Positions 24,324 through 32,543 of a stretch of DNA of 64,000 nt are shown piece after piece. This DNA comes from Franzmannia qiaohouensis (GTDB taxonomy: Bacteria > Pseudomonadota > Gammaproteobacteria > Pseudomonadales > Halomonadaceae). Under the pieces are notes generated by a model, which was not told where the DNA came from, searched no databases, and worked only from the letters and a program-made list of their open reading frames with translations. Where the stretch lies: assembly GCF_031451695.1 (NCBI RefSeq), contig NZ_JARWAM010000003.1, positions 186,001 through 250,000 of the forward strand, in the 5' to 3' direction. Position 1 is the stretch's first letter, and every line of letters begins with the position of its first letter. Position numbers and translations under genes: made by a program.

Positions 24324-25604
24324 TCAGGCCTCTTCGCGACGCCTGAACAGCTCGCGGAACACCGGATAGATATCGTTGCCTTCGACGATCTGACGCATGG
24401 CGAAGCGCGACGGGAAGCGCGCCGCCACCGTCTCGTACTCCTCCCATAGCGCCTGGTGGGCGTGGGGGGTGATCTCGACATAGGTGAAATACTGCAGCCG
24501 CGGCATCAGCGACTTGAGCAGCAGGTCGCGGCAGGTGGTGGAGTCGTCGTCCCAGTTGTCGCCGTCCGAGGCCTGGGCCACGTAGAGGTTCCATTGCCCC
24601 GCCGGGTAGCGGTCGGCGATGATCTCGTCGACCAGCGTCAGCGCGCTGGAGACGATGGTGCCGCCGGTCTCCCGGGAGTAGAAGAACTCCTCCTCGTCGA
24701 CCTCCTTGGCCGCAGTGTGGTGACGCACGAAGACCAGCTCGACCTTCTCGTAGTTGCGCTCGAGAAACAGGTAGAGCAGCAGGAAGAAGCGCTTGGCGAT
24801 GTCCTTGTGGGCCTGGGTCATCGACCCCGAGACGTCCATGATGCAGAACATCACCGCCTTGTTGGAGGGCTGCGGCTGATTGGTGAGATTGTTGTAGCGC
24901 AGGTCGTAGGTATCGATGAACGGCACCGCCTCGAGGCGCTTCTCGAGGCGCTCGATCTCAGCCTTGAGTTCCGCGATGCGCGTCGGGTTGCGCAGCACGG
25001 CATCCTTGCGCTCCTCGGCGTCGAGTGCCTCCTGGGCCTCGCGCAGGGCGCGGCGAATCGGCGCGCGCATGGCGATACGCCGCGCATGGGCCTCGCGCAT
25101 CGAACGCACGATGTTGATGCGCGCCGGTACCCCGTCGCGGGAGATCCCGGCGCGCACCGGCCGCACTTCATCGAGGTCCTTCAGCTGCTTGCGCTCCAGG
25201 TGCGGCAGTTCCAGGCCGTCGAACACGAAGTCGAGAAACTCCTCGCGGGTCAGGCTGAAGGCGAACTCGTCCATGCCCTCGCCCTGGTTGGAGGCACCGC
25301 CCTCGCCGGCCCCGCCGCCTCCACCGCCACCCGGCCGGCGCAGGCGATCACCCTCGACGAACTCCTTGTTGCCCGGGGCGACGATGGTGCGCTCGCCGCC
25401 AGGGCCGTGCTGGAAGACCGGCTCGGAGATGTCGCGGGCGGGAATCGAGACCTTCTCGCCGCGCTCCATGTCGGTGATCGAGCGGCGGTTGACCGCCTCC
25501 TCCACCGAACGCTTGATATGCGTGCGATAGCGGTCGAGGAAGCGCTGCCGGTTGACCGCGCTCTTGTGCTTGGCGTTGGCTCGCCGATCAATGAAATAGG
25601 TCAT
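24324..25604 (-). CDS. yeaH: YeaH/YhbH family protein (DUF444, von Willebrand A-like)
   Basis: The 426-residue protein starts MTYFIDRRANAKHKSAVNRQRFLDRYRTHIK, typical of the DUF444 family. A glycine-rich linker (GGGGGGAGEGG, about residue 95) separates the N-terminal part from a von Willebrand A-like domain whose metal site is MDVSGSMTQAHKD (DxSxS). In E. coli YeaH works with the kinase YeaG during nitrogen starvation and other stress. It lies 15 bases after prkA, with AGGAGG before the ATG. Confidence 0.94.
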   Translation of the reverse strand: MTYFIDRRANAKHKSAVNRQRFLDRYRTHIKRSVEEAVNRRSITDMERGEKVSIPARDISEPVFQHGPGGERTIVAPGNKEFVEGDRLRRPGGGGGGGAGEGGASNQGEGMDEFAFSLTREEFLDFVFDGLELPHLERKQLKDLDEVRPVRAGISRDGVPARINIVRSMREAHARRIAMRAPIRRALREAQEALDAEERKDAVLRNPTRIAELKAEIERLEKRLEAVPFIDTYDLRYNNLTNQPQPSNKAVMFCIMDVSGSMTQAHKDIAKRFFLLLYLFLERNYEKVELVFVRHHTAAKEVDEEEFFYSRETGGTIVSSALTLVDEIIADRYPAGQWNLYVAQASDGDNWDDDSTTCRDLLLKSLMPRLQYFTYVEITPHAHQALWEEYETVAARFPSRFAMRQIVEGNDIYPVFRELFRRREEA

Positions 25605-25619
25605 GGCGACCTCCTCGGC

Positions 25620-27542
25620 CTACTGCGACTTGCGAACCCGCAGATACCACTCGGAGAGCAGGCGCACCTGCTTCTCGGTATAGCCGCGATCTACCATGCG
25701 GGCCACGAAGTCCTCATGCTTGCGCTGATCCGCCTGCGATGCCTTGGCATTGAAGGAGATCACCGGCAGCAGTTCCTCGGTGTTGGCGAACATCTTGTGC
25801 TCGATTACCCCGCGCAGCTTCTCGTAGGACTGCCAGCTGGGATTCATGCCGTTGTTCTGGGCCCGCGCGCGCAGTACGAAGTTGACCACCTCGTGGCGGA
25901 AATCCTTGGGGTTGGATATGCCCGCCGGCTTCTCGATCTTCTCCAGCTCCTCGTTGAGCGACTGGCGATTGAACAGCTCGCCGGTCTCGGGGTCGCGATA
26001 CTCCTGGTCCTGGATCCAGAAGTCGGCGTAGGTCACGTAGCGATCGAAGATGTTCTGGCCATACTCGGAGTAGGACTCCAGATACGCCGTCTGGATCTCC
26101 TTGCCGATGAAGTCGACGTAGCGCGGCGCCAGGTACTCCTTGATATAGCGCAGGTAGCGCTCGTGGGCCTCCTTGGGCAGCTGTTCCTGCTCGAGGCGCT
26201 GCTCGAGCACGTAGAGCAGGTGCACCGGGTTGGCGGCGATCTCGTGATTGTCGAAGTTGAACACCTTGGAGAGGATCTTGAAGGCGAAACGCGTGGAGAG
26301 CCCGTCCATGCCCTCGTCCACGCCTGCCGAGTCGCGGTACTCCTGGATCGACTTGGCCTTGGGGTCGGTGTCCTTGAGGTTCTCGCCGTCATAGACCCGC
26401 ATCTTGGAGTAGACGCTGGAGTTCTCCGGCTCCTTGAGCCGCGACAGCACCGAGAACTGCGCCAACATGCGCAGGGTATCGGGAGCGCAGGGCGCCTCGG
26501 CCAGCGACGAGTGCTCGAGCAGCTTCTTGTAGATGTTGATCTCTTCCGTGACGCGCAGGCAGTAGGGCACCTTGACGATGTAGACGCGGTCGAGGAAGGC
26601 CTCGTTGTTGCGGTTGTTGCGGAACGCCTGCCACTCGCTCTCGTTGGAGTGGGCCAGCACCACGCCGTCGAAGGGAATCGCGCCCATGCCCTCGGTGGGG
26701 TTGTAGTTACCCTCCTGGGTGGCGGTCAGCAGCGGATGCAGCACCTTGATCGGTGCCTTGAACATCTCGATGAACTCCATCAGCCCCTGGTTGGACTTGC
26801 ACAGGCCGCCGGAGAAACTGTAAGCGTCCGGATCGTCCTGGGAGTAGAGCTCGAGCTGGCGGATATCCACCTTGCCCACCAGCGAGGAGATGTCCTGGTT
26901 GTTCTCGTCGCCGGGCTCGGTCTTGGAGATAGCGATCTGGTTGAGCCGCGACGGATAGAGCCTGACCACCTTGAACTGCGAGATGTCGCCGCCGAACTCC
27001 TTGAGCCGCTTGGCCGCCCAGGGTGACATCACGCTCTTCAGATAGCGCTGCGGGATGCCGTACTCCTTCTCGAGCAGCTCGCCATCCTCCTCGGGTGAGA
27101 ACAGCCCCAGCGGCGATTCGAACACCGGCGAGCCCTTGATGGCATAGAACGGGACCTTCTCCATCAGCAACTTGAGGCGCTCGGCCAACGACGACTTGCC
27201 GCCGCCCACTGGGCCCAGCAAGTAGAGGATCTGCTTGCGCTCCTCGAGGCCCTGGGCGGCGTGGCGGAAGTAGGCGACGATCTGCTCGATCGCCTCCTCC
27301 ATGCCGTAGAACTCGGAAAACGCCGGATAGCGGCGAATCACCTTGTTGGAGAAGATCCGCGAGAGACGGGAGTCCTTGGCGGTATCGATCACCTCGGGCT
27401 CGCCGATGGCCACCAGCATCCGCTCGGCGGCGGTGGCGTAAGCGGTGGGCTCGCTGCGACACAGTTCCAGATATTCCTGCAGGCTGATCTCTTCCTGCTG
27501 AACGCGTTCGTAGCGGTTCTGCACATGATCGAAGATGCTCAT
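25620..27542 (-). CDS. prkA: PrkA family serine protein kinase / AAA+ protein (YeaG)
   Basis: The 640-residue protein matches PrkA/YeaG. An AAA+ domain comes first with Walker A GPVGGGKSS (residues 110-118), then a C-terminal kinase-like domain (for example EEINIYKKLLEHSSLAEAPCAPDTLR through MDGLSTRFAFKILSKVF). In E. coli YeaG supports survival in nitrogen starvation, and in Bacillus PrkA affects sporulation and has been described as a protease as well as a kinase. It leads the prkA-yeaH-spoVR operon. AAGGAGG lies 6 bases before the ATG. The 197 bases upstream should hold its promoter, which I could not define. Confidence 0.95.
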   Translation of the reverse strand: MSIFDHVQNRYERVQQEEISLQEYLELCRSEPTAYATAAERMLVAIGEPEVIDTAKDSRLSRIFSNKVIRRYPAFSEFYGMEEAIEQIVAYFRHAAQGLEERKQILYLLGPVGGGKSSLAERLKLLMEKVPFYAIKGSPVFESPLGLFSPEEDGELLEKEYGIPQRYLKSVMSPWAAKRLKEFGGDISQFKVVRLYPSRLNQIAISKTEPGDENNQDISSLVGKVDIRQLELYSQDDPDAYSFSGGLCKSNQGLMEFIEMFKAPIKVLHPLLTATQEGNYNPTEGMGAIPFDGVVLAHSNESEWQAFRNNRNNEAFLDRVYIVKVPYCLRVTEEINIYKKLLEHSSLAEAPCAPDTLRMLAQFSVLSRLKEPENSSVYSKMRVYDGENLKDTDPKAKSIQEYRDSAGVDEGMDGLSTRFAFKILSKVFNFDNHEIAANPVHLLYVLEQRLEQEQLPKEAHERYLRYIKEYLAPRYVDFIGKEIQTAYLESYSEYGQNIFDRYVTYADFWIQDQEYRDPETGELFNRQSLNEELEKIEKPAGISNPKDFRHEVVNFVLRARAQNNGMNPSWQSYEKLRGVIEHKMFANTEELLPVISFNAKASQADQRKHEDFVARMVDRGYTEKQVRLLSEWYLRVRKSQ

Positions 27543-27739
27543 CGAAGCCTCCTTAAGCGCGGACCCTCGGCGGCAGCGTCGAACCTCTTGCCGGGCGAGG
27601 TGACTCTATCAGCGTAGACAGAATTAGGCGGCGCTGGTTGGATACCGGACGCCGCCGATTCAACGCTAGTCGTCCCGACGGGACCCGTTACCCCTCAGAG
27701 CGTAATTCCTCGAGCAAGTTCGTTGAATAGCGTTGAGGA

Positions 27740-29752
27740 TTAGAGCCGCGCCGCCAGCCGCGTGCCCTGGTCAATGGCGCGCTTGGCATCCAGCTCGGCG
27801 GCCTCATCGGCACCGCCGATGATCTCCACCGCGACCCCCGCTGCCTGCAGCGGTGCTAGCAGCTCACGCACCGACTCCTGGCCGGCGCACACCACCACGC
27901 TGTCGACCTCGAGCAGGCGCGGCTCGCCGTCGCGGCGAATATGCAGGCCATCATCGTCGATGCCCAGGTACTCGCAGCCGGCCAGGCTTTCAACGCCACG
28001 CTGCTTGAGTGCGGCACGGTGCACCCAGCCGGTGGTCTTGCCCAGCCCCTTGCCGGGCTTGGAGGCCTTGCGCTGCAGCAGAAACACCTGGCGCGGCACC
28101 TCGGGACGCTGGCGCGGCTTGAGCCCGCCGCGCTCGGCGACGCCCAGGTCGACGCCCCACTCGTCGCACCAGGCGCGGGTATCCAGCGCCGGGTGGTCGA
28201 CATGGGTCAGCAGTTCGGCGACGTCGAAGCCGATGCCGCCGGCGCCGATGATCGCCACTCGCCGCCCGACCCGCTCGGGGTGGGTGATCGCCGTGGCGTA
28301 GCTCATCACCTTGGGATGGTCGCTACCCGGCAGATCGAGGCGCCGCGGCCGCACGCCGCTGGCCAGCACCACGGCGTCGAAGTCGCGCAGCACATGGGCG
28401 TCGGCCTCGCAGTTGAGGCGCACCCGCACGCGGTGCTTGTCGAGCATCACCTTGTAGTAGCGCAGGGTCTCGTCGAACTCCTCCTTGCCGGGAATCTTGC
28501 GCGCATAGTTGAACTGGCCGCCGAGCTCGCCGGCTCGCTCGAACAGCGTGACCCGGTGGCCGCGACTGGCCGCGGTCACTGCGGTGGCCAGGCCCGCCGG
28601 GCCACCGCCGACCACCGCGATATCGCGCGGCTCGGCGGCGGGCTCGATGACAAGCTCGGTCTCGTGGCAGGCGCGCGGGTTGACCAGGCAGGAGGTCAGC
28701 TTGCCCTGGAAGGTGTGGTCGAGGCACGCCTGGTTGCAGGCGATGCAGGTATTGATCTCGGCGCTGCGCCCCTCGGCGGCCTTGGCCACCCACTCGGGGT
28801 CGGCGAGGAAGGGACGCGCCATGGAGACCATGTCGGCGTGGCCGTCGGCCAGCACCCGTTCCGCCACCTCGGGCATGTTGATGCGGTTGGTAGCGATCAG
28901 CGGAATCGACAGCTCGGCCTTCATGCGACGGGTGACCTCGCTGAAGGCCGCCCGCGGCACGCTGGTGACGATGGTCGGCACTCGCGCCTCGTGCCAGCCG
29001 ATGCCGGTGTTGATCAGGCTGGCGCCGGCGGCCTCGATGGCCCGCCCCAGTGTGACGATCTCGTCCCAGCTGCTGCCCTCCTCGACCAGATCGATCATCG
29101 ACAGCCGGAAGATGATCAGGAAGTCGTCGCCCAGGGTGGCACGGATGCGCCGCACGATCTCCACCGGCAAGCGCATGCGGTTCTCGAATGCTCCGCCCCA
29201 GGCGTCCTCGCGCTGGTTGGTGCGCAGGCACAGGAACTGGTTGATCAGGTAGCCTTCCGAGCCCATCACCTCGACGCCGTCGTAGCCGGCGTCGCGGGCC
29301 AGGCTGGCACAGCGCACGTAGTCGTCGATCTGCTGCTCGACCTCGTCACTGGAGAGCGCACGTGGTGTGAAGGGGTTGATCGGCGCCTGCAGCGCCGACG
29401 GCGCCACCAGCTCGGGGGAGTAGGCGTAGCGCCCGGCGTGGAGGATCTGCAGGCACAGGCGCCCGCCCTCGGCGTGCACCGCCTCGACCACCGGCCGATG
29501 ACGCTCGGCCTCCTCGCTGCAGGTCAGCTTGGCAGCGCCCTGGAACACCGCGCCCTCGGGGTTGGGCGCGATGCCGCCGGTAACGATCAGCGCAACACCG
29601 GCGCGAGCGCGCTCGGCGTAAAAGGCGGCGAGACGCGAGTAGCCGTCCGGCGCCTCCTCGAGATTGGTGTGCATGGACCCCATCAGCACGCGATTGGGCA
29701 GCGTCACGCTGCCCAGGGTCAGGGGACGGAACAGGTGTGGATAGTCGGTCAC
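27740..29752 (-). CDS. fadH: NADPH-dependent 2,4-dienoyl-CoA reductase
   Basis: FadH reduces 2,4-dienoyl-CoA intermediates from unsaturated fatty acids so that beta-oxidation can continue. The N-terminal old-yellow-enzyme TIM barrel begins at HLFRPLTLGSVTLPNRVLMGSMH. A [4Fe-4S] site follows, CIACNQACLDH with TSCLVNPRAC, and then a dinucleotide-binding reductase part (VVGGGPAGLATAVTAASRG). The GTG at 29752 is used as start: it gives VTDYPHLF at the expected N-terminus, 670 residues, close to the E. coli length, and GAGG lies 8 bases upstream. The frame continues to an ATG at 29836 without a ribosome site. Confidence 0.93.
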   Translation of the reverse strand: MTDYPHLFRPLTLGSVTLPNRVLMGSMHTNLEEAPDGYSRLAAFYAERARAGVALIVTGGIAPNPEGAVFQGAAKLTCSEEAERHRPVVEAVHAEGGRLCLQILHAGRYAYSPELVAPSALQAPINPFTPRALSSDEVEQQIDDYVRCASLARDAGYDGVEVMGSEGYLINQFLCLRTNQREDAWGGAFENRMRLPVEIVRRIRATLGDDFLIIFRLSMIDLVEEGSSWDEIVTLGRAIEAAGASLINTGIGWHEARVPTIVTSVPRAAFSEVTRRMKAELSIPLIATNRINMPEVAERVLADGHADMVSMARPFLADPEWVAKAAEGRSAEINTCIACNQACLDHTFQGKLTSCLVNPRACHETELVIEPAAEPRDIAVVGGGPAGLATAVTAASRGHRVTLFERAGELGGQFNYARKIPGKEEFDETLRYYKVMLDKHRVRVRLNCEADAHVLRDFDAVVLASGVRPRRLDLPGSDHPKVMSYATAITHPERVGRRVAIIGAGGIGFDVAELLTHVDHPALDTRAWCDEWGVDLGVAERGGLKPRQRPEVPRQVFLLQRKASKPGKGLGKTTGWVHRAALKQRGVESLAGCEYLGIDDDGLHIRRDGEPRLLEVDSVVVCAGQESVRELLAPLQAAGVAVEIIGGADEAAELDAKRAIDQGTRLAARL

Positions 29753-29846
29753 GGTGGCTGCCTCGTTTGCGGCAAAATTCAAACAACTGTATGACAGTTC
29801 TGCGGTAGAGTGTAGACGAACCGCCCAAAGACTCAATCCCGACCAA

Positions 29847-29987
29847 GAGGGTGTTTACAAAAGTCACGAGCGAAGGCCAGGCAAGGCGAAATCAGCTGAA
29901 AAGGCGGAGTTTACGAGTGTGTAAATGAGCATTTTGAAGGTGATTTCAACGCAGCATGGCCAAGCGCAGTAATTTGTAGACACCCTC
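29847..29987. repeat. 141-bp MITE-like element
   Basis: The element is bounded by inverted ends GAGGGTGTTTACAAA and TTTGTAGACACCCTC, which pair in 14 of 15 positions. CAA lies directly outside both ends and could be a 3-bp target duplication. It has no coding capacity. The interior (AAATCAGCTGAAAAGGCGGA and TGTAAATGAGCATTTTGA) resembles short repeats I associate with many gammaproteobacterial genomes; I recall this, I have not searched. It sits between fadH and a hydrolase gene. Confidence 0.75.
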
Positions 29988-30027
29988 CAAGGCCGTAGCG
30001 GCATTTCATCATCGCCAAGGAGCCCAC

Positions 30028-30936
30028 ATGTCCGACCTTGCCGTCAGCCCCGTCGAGCGCCACGCCGTGCCCCTCGCACAGGGCGCCGTGCACCTCACCC
30101 GCTTTCGTCCGCAGGGCAGACCGCGCGGCTGCGTGCTGTGCTGGCACGGCGCCATCGAGTCGGGACGCATCTTTCACAGCCGCTCGGGCAAGGGCCTGGC
30201 ACCGTGGCTGGCCCGCCAGGGCTATGAGGTATTCGTCGCCGACCAGCGCGGCCGCGGCGAGGCGCCGCCGCGGCCGGCACGTGGCATCACGCTGGACCAG
30301 ACCGACGTCATCGTCGACGAGATCCCGGCGGCAATCGAGGCCTGCCTGACGCTGTCCGGCGCCGCGCGCCTGCATCTGGTCGCACACTCCTGGGGTGGGG
30401 TGCTGCTCGCCTCGAGCATGGCGCGCTCTGCGACGCTGCGCGATCGCGTCGCGCGCCAGGCCTACTTCGGTACCAAGCGTAGCGTGAAAAGCTGGACCCC
30501 ACAGCGGCTGCTCTACGTCGACCTGATCTGGAAGGGGCTGGCGCCGCTGGCGAGAGGGGTGTGCGGCTACCTGCCGGCGCGGGCACTGCGCTGGGGTAGC
30601 GACGACGAGTACGCCGGCAGCCATCGTCAGGGCGCAGACTGGGTGCGCCCCAGGCCATGGGTCGACCGTCGCGACGGCTTCGACTACGCCGCGGCGCTGG
30701 CCAACGGCGGCCTGCCGCCGGTGCTGCACATCGCCGGTGCCGCGGATCGCGCCCTGGGCCACCCGGACGACGTGGCACGCTTCGCCGCGGAGTGCGGCCC
30801 ACACCGCCAGCGCCACCTGGCGCTGGGTCGCGACCAGGGGCTCAGTCGCGACTACGGCCATCTCGACATGCTGACGCATCCCAATGCAATGCAGGAGGTC
30901 TTTCCGACGCTGGTGGAGTGGTTCGAGGAGGACTGA
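30028..30936 (+). CDS. alpha/beta hydrolase (serine lipase/esterase type)
   Basis: The 302-residue protein has the alpha/beta hydrolase order: oxyanion-region GCVLCWHGAIESGR, nucleophile elbow LHLVAHSWGGVLLAS (serine near residue 126), acid region LHIAGAADRALGHPDD, and the C-terminal histidine in DYGHLDMLTHPNAMQEV. It has no signal peptide and is presumably cytoplasmic. The spacing and the FVADQRGRGEAPP segment resemble monoglyceride lipase-like or PHA-associated hydrolases, but the substrate cannot be named. The ribosome site AAGGAG precedes the ATG by 7 bases. Confidence 0.8.
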   Translation: MSDLAVSPVERHAVPLAQGAVHLTRFRPQGRPRGCVLCWHGAIESGRIFHSRSGKGLAPWLARQGYEVFVADQRGRGEAPPRPARGITLDQTDVIVDEIPAAIEACLTLSGAARLHLVAHSWGGVLLASSMARSATLRDRVARQAYFGTKRSVKSWTPQRLLYVDLIWKGLAPLARGVCGYLPARALRWGSDDEYAGSHRQGADWVRPRPWVDRRDGFDYAAALANGGLPPVLHIAGAADRALGHPDDVARFAAECGPHRQRHLALGRDQGLSRDYGHLDMLTHPNAMQEVFPTLVEWFEED

Positions 30937-30946
30937 CAGCAAAAAA

Positions 30947-30966
30947 CCCCGAGCCGAGGCTCGGGG
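30947..30966 (-). terminator. terminator of the tRNA-Val/Asp operon
   Basis: CCCCGAGC/GCTCGGGG stem with a 4-base loop. Read on the minus strand it is followed by TTTTTT, so it ends the tRNA operon that comes from the right. On the plus strand there is no T tract, so it would stop the hydrolase transcript less well. Confidence 0.88.
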
Positions 30967-30991
30967 TCTGCAGAATTCGGGGTTGTCGATA

Positions 30992-31068
30992 TGGCGGACC
31001 GGACGGGACTCGAACCCGCGACCTCCGGCGTGACAGGCCGGCATTCTAACCAACTGAACTACCGGTCC
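30992..31068 (-). tRNA. tRNA-Asp (GTC), last in operon
   Basis: A 77-nt tRNA with acceptor GGACCGG/CCGGTCC, discriminator G and encoded CCA. The anticodon loop CTGTCAC gives GTC. It is the fifth and last gene of the minus-strand array and lies just before the terminator. Confidence 0.97.
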
Positions 31069-31072
31069 GCGA

Positions 31073-31149
31073 TGGTGGGTGATACCGGATTCGAACCAGT
31101 GACCCCCAGCATGTGAGGCTGGTGCTCTAACCAACTGAGCTAATCACCC
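31073..31149 (-). tRNA. tRNA-Val (CAC)
   Basis: A 77-nt tRNA, acceptor GGGTGAT/ATCACCC, encoded CCA. The anticodon stem CCAGC/GCTGG encloses CTCACAT, giving CAC, which reads only GUG codons. It is only 4 bases from the last tRNA-Asp. Confidence 0.95.
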
Positions 31150-31178
31150 ACGCGTACGACAATGAACAGGCACAGACA

Positions 31179-31255
31179 TGGCGGACCGGACGGGACTCGA
31201 ACCCGCGACCTCCGGCGTGACAGGCCGGCATTCTAACCAACTGAACTACCGGTCC
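31179..31255 (-). tRNA. tRNA-Asp (GTC), middle copy
   Basis: Identical to the tRNA-Asp at 30992-31068, including the encoded CCA. Confidence 0.97.
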
Positions 31256-31332
31256 GCATTGGCGATAAGGCCTGTCGGCCAGAGCGCGCATCTTGCCTGG
31301 TGCTGCTGGCAGCGAACTGCCGATTGGAAAAC

Positions 31333-31409
31333 TGGCGGACCGGACGGGACTCGAACCCGCGACCTCCGGCGTGACAGGCCGGCATTCTAACCAACTGAAC
31401 TACCGGTCC
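31333..31409 (-). tRNA. tRNA-Asp (GTC), first copy
   Basis: Identical to the two other tRNA-Asp copies. It is second in the operon, 53 bases after tRNA-Val(TAC). Confidence 0.97.
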
Positions 31410-31462
31410 GCTGTGTTTCCTACGTATCCAAGCCTGCTGTCTCAGGCCCCATCGCTGGGCGA

Positions 31463-31538
31463 TGGTGGGTGGTACTGGGTTCGAACCAGTGACCCCCAGC
31501 TTGTAAGGCTGGTGCTCTCCCAACTGAGCTAACCACCC
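31463..31538 (-). tRNA. tRNA-Val (TAC)
   Basis: A 76-nt tRNA with acceptor GGGTGGT/ACCACCC and encoded CCA. The loop CTTACAA gives anticodon TAC. It is the first gene of the operon, about 20 bases after the promoter -10 box. Confidence 0.97.
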
Positions 31539-31556
31539 CTCGGTACGTGGCGACGC

Positions 31557-31584
31557 ATTCTACAGCGCGCGGTTTCGATGTCAA
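31557..31584 (-). promoter_or_regulatory. strong promoter of the tRNA-Val/Asp operon
   Basis: On the minus strand TTGACA (31579-31584), a perfect -35 box, is followed after 16 bases by TAGAAT (31557-31562). The -10 box lies 18 bases before the tRNA-Val(TAC) 5' end. A GC-rich stretch after the -10 (GCGTCGCC) looks like a stringent-type discriminator. Confidence 0.85.
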
Positions 31585-31648
31585 CGCTTTTTGCATCATA
31601 TCGGGCTCATCAAGAGCACCATCAAGCAGCCACGCTTTTGGTTGACTT

Positions 31649-32371
31649 TCATCGACTTGCCTGCATTGCCGTGGCGATCGCCTCGGCCGCCTCGCCGATC
31701 AGCGAGGCCTGGGTGCGACCCGACATCTTGCGCGGTTTCCAGTCGTGCTCGCCGTCTTCGAGAAAGTGCACCCGGGTCTGCGCCGGCAGCCGATAGCCTT
31801 CGATCTCGTCGCGAGTGCCGAACGGATCGCGGCTGCCCTGCAGCACCAGGATCGGGCAGCCCAGCAGCGGCCAGTGGGCGAGCCGGGTGGTGTCGGGCTT
31901 GCCCGGCGGATGAAACGGGTAGCCGCACAGGACTAGCCCGGGGGCCTCGTCACGCGCAGCAAGCAGGCTGGCCGCACGCCCGCCCATCGACTTGCCGCCC
32001 AGCCAGGGAACGGGCAGCGAATTATGTGACACGATGTCGCACCAGGCGGCCAGTTCGTCGACCAGTTTATCGATCCGCGGCGGCGGTCGGCGGCGCCCCT
32101 CCTGACGCATGCGACGCATGTAATCGAACTCCACGCCGAGCGCCTGCACGCCGTGCTCGGCAAGTGCCTCGCGCAAGCGTTGCATGAACGTGGAATCCTG
32201 CCCGGCGCCTGCGCCGTGGGCCAGTATCAGGCGCCCAACGCGTGCCTCTCCGGTGACCTCGAGACGGCCGTGAGCGACCACCTCGAGGGTGCCCTGACGC
32301 CCCTCGACGAGCCACTCCGCCACCTGCTGGGGTACTACGCCAACCTCATTTCGTCCCTGCCTGTGGGTCAC
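31649..32371 (-). CDS. Tex30/KANL3-type alpha/beta hydrolase
   Basis: The 240-residue protein is a short alpha/beta hydrolase of the COG3571 kind. It has RLILAHGAGAGQDSTFMQRL with the oxyanion region, the nucleophile elbow LGGKSMGGRAAS, the acid region LVLQGSRDPFGTRDE, and the histidine in LEDGEHDWKPRK. Function is unknown; the family is widespread and cytoplasmic. The frame is open to 32551. I chose the GTG at 32371, which has CAGGAG 6 bases upstream; the ATG two codons before it (32377) touches the ribosome site directly and is less likely. It diverges from ccoN. Confidence 0.8.
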   Translation of the reverse strand: MTHRQGRNEVGVVPQQVAEWLVEGRQGTLEVVAHGRLEVTGEARVGRLILAHGAGAGQDSTFMQRLREALAEHGVQALGVEFDYMRRMRQEGRRRPPPRIDKLVDELAAWCDIVSHNSLPVPWLGGKSMGGRAASLLAARDEAPGLVLCGYPFHPPGKPDTTRLAHWPLLGCPILVLQGSRDPFGTRDEIEGYRLPAQTRVHFLEDGEHDWKPRKMSGRTQASLIGEAAEAIATAMQASR

Positions 32372-32456
32372 GTTCATCTCCTGATAGGGTCTACGCTTAA
32401 GCGTCAATGGATGTTCAGCTTGGGCGGTGGCTGCGCTAGAATCGCCGCCCAGTATC

Positions 32457-32470
32457 TTGATCTGCATCAT
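32457..32470. promoter_or_regulatory. FNR/ANR box upstream of ccoN
   Basis: TTGATCTGCATCAT matches the FNR/ANR consensus TTGAT-N4-ATCAA in 9 of 10 defined positions. It is 74 bases upstream of the ccoN ATG, where an activator at about -41 would be expected given a short leader. The anr gene in this window keeps the residues that read TTGAT. Confidence 0.8.
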
Positions 32471-32543
32471 CACGGGGGCGTGCGCGCTCGGGCACACTAG
32501 CGTCCGGAACGTATCCCCCACTCGCGTTCGATGGGAACCTGAC

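Noticed and set aside
24456..27026. 856-codon open frame opposite yeaH and prkA
   Set aside because: It spans two real genes and the gap between them, and has no recognisable motif. Long antisense frames are common at this GC content.
29911..31134. 407-codon frame on the minus strand over the hydrolase and tRNA genes
   Set aside because: It runs through tRNA-Asp and tRNA-Val and through the antisense of the hydrolase; no domain and no ribosome site.
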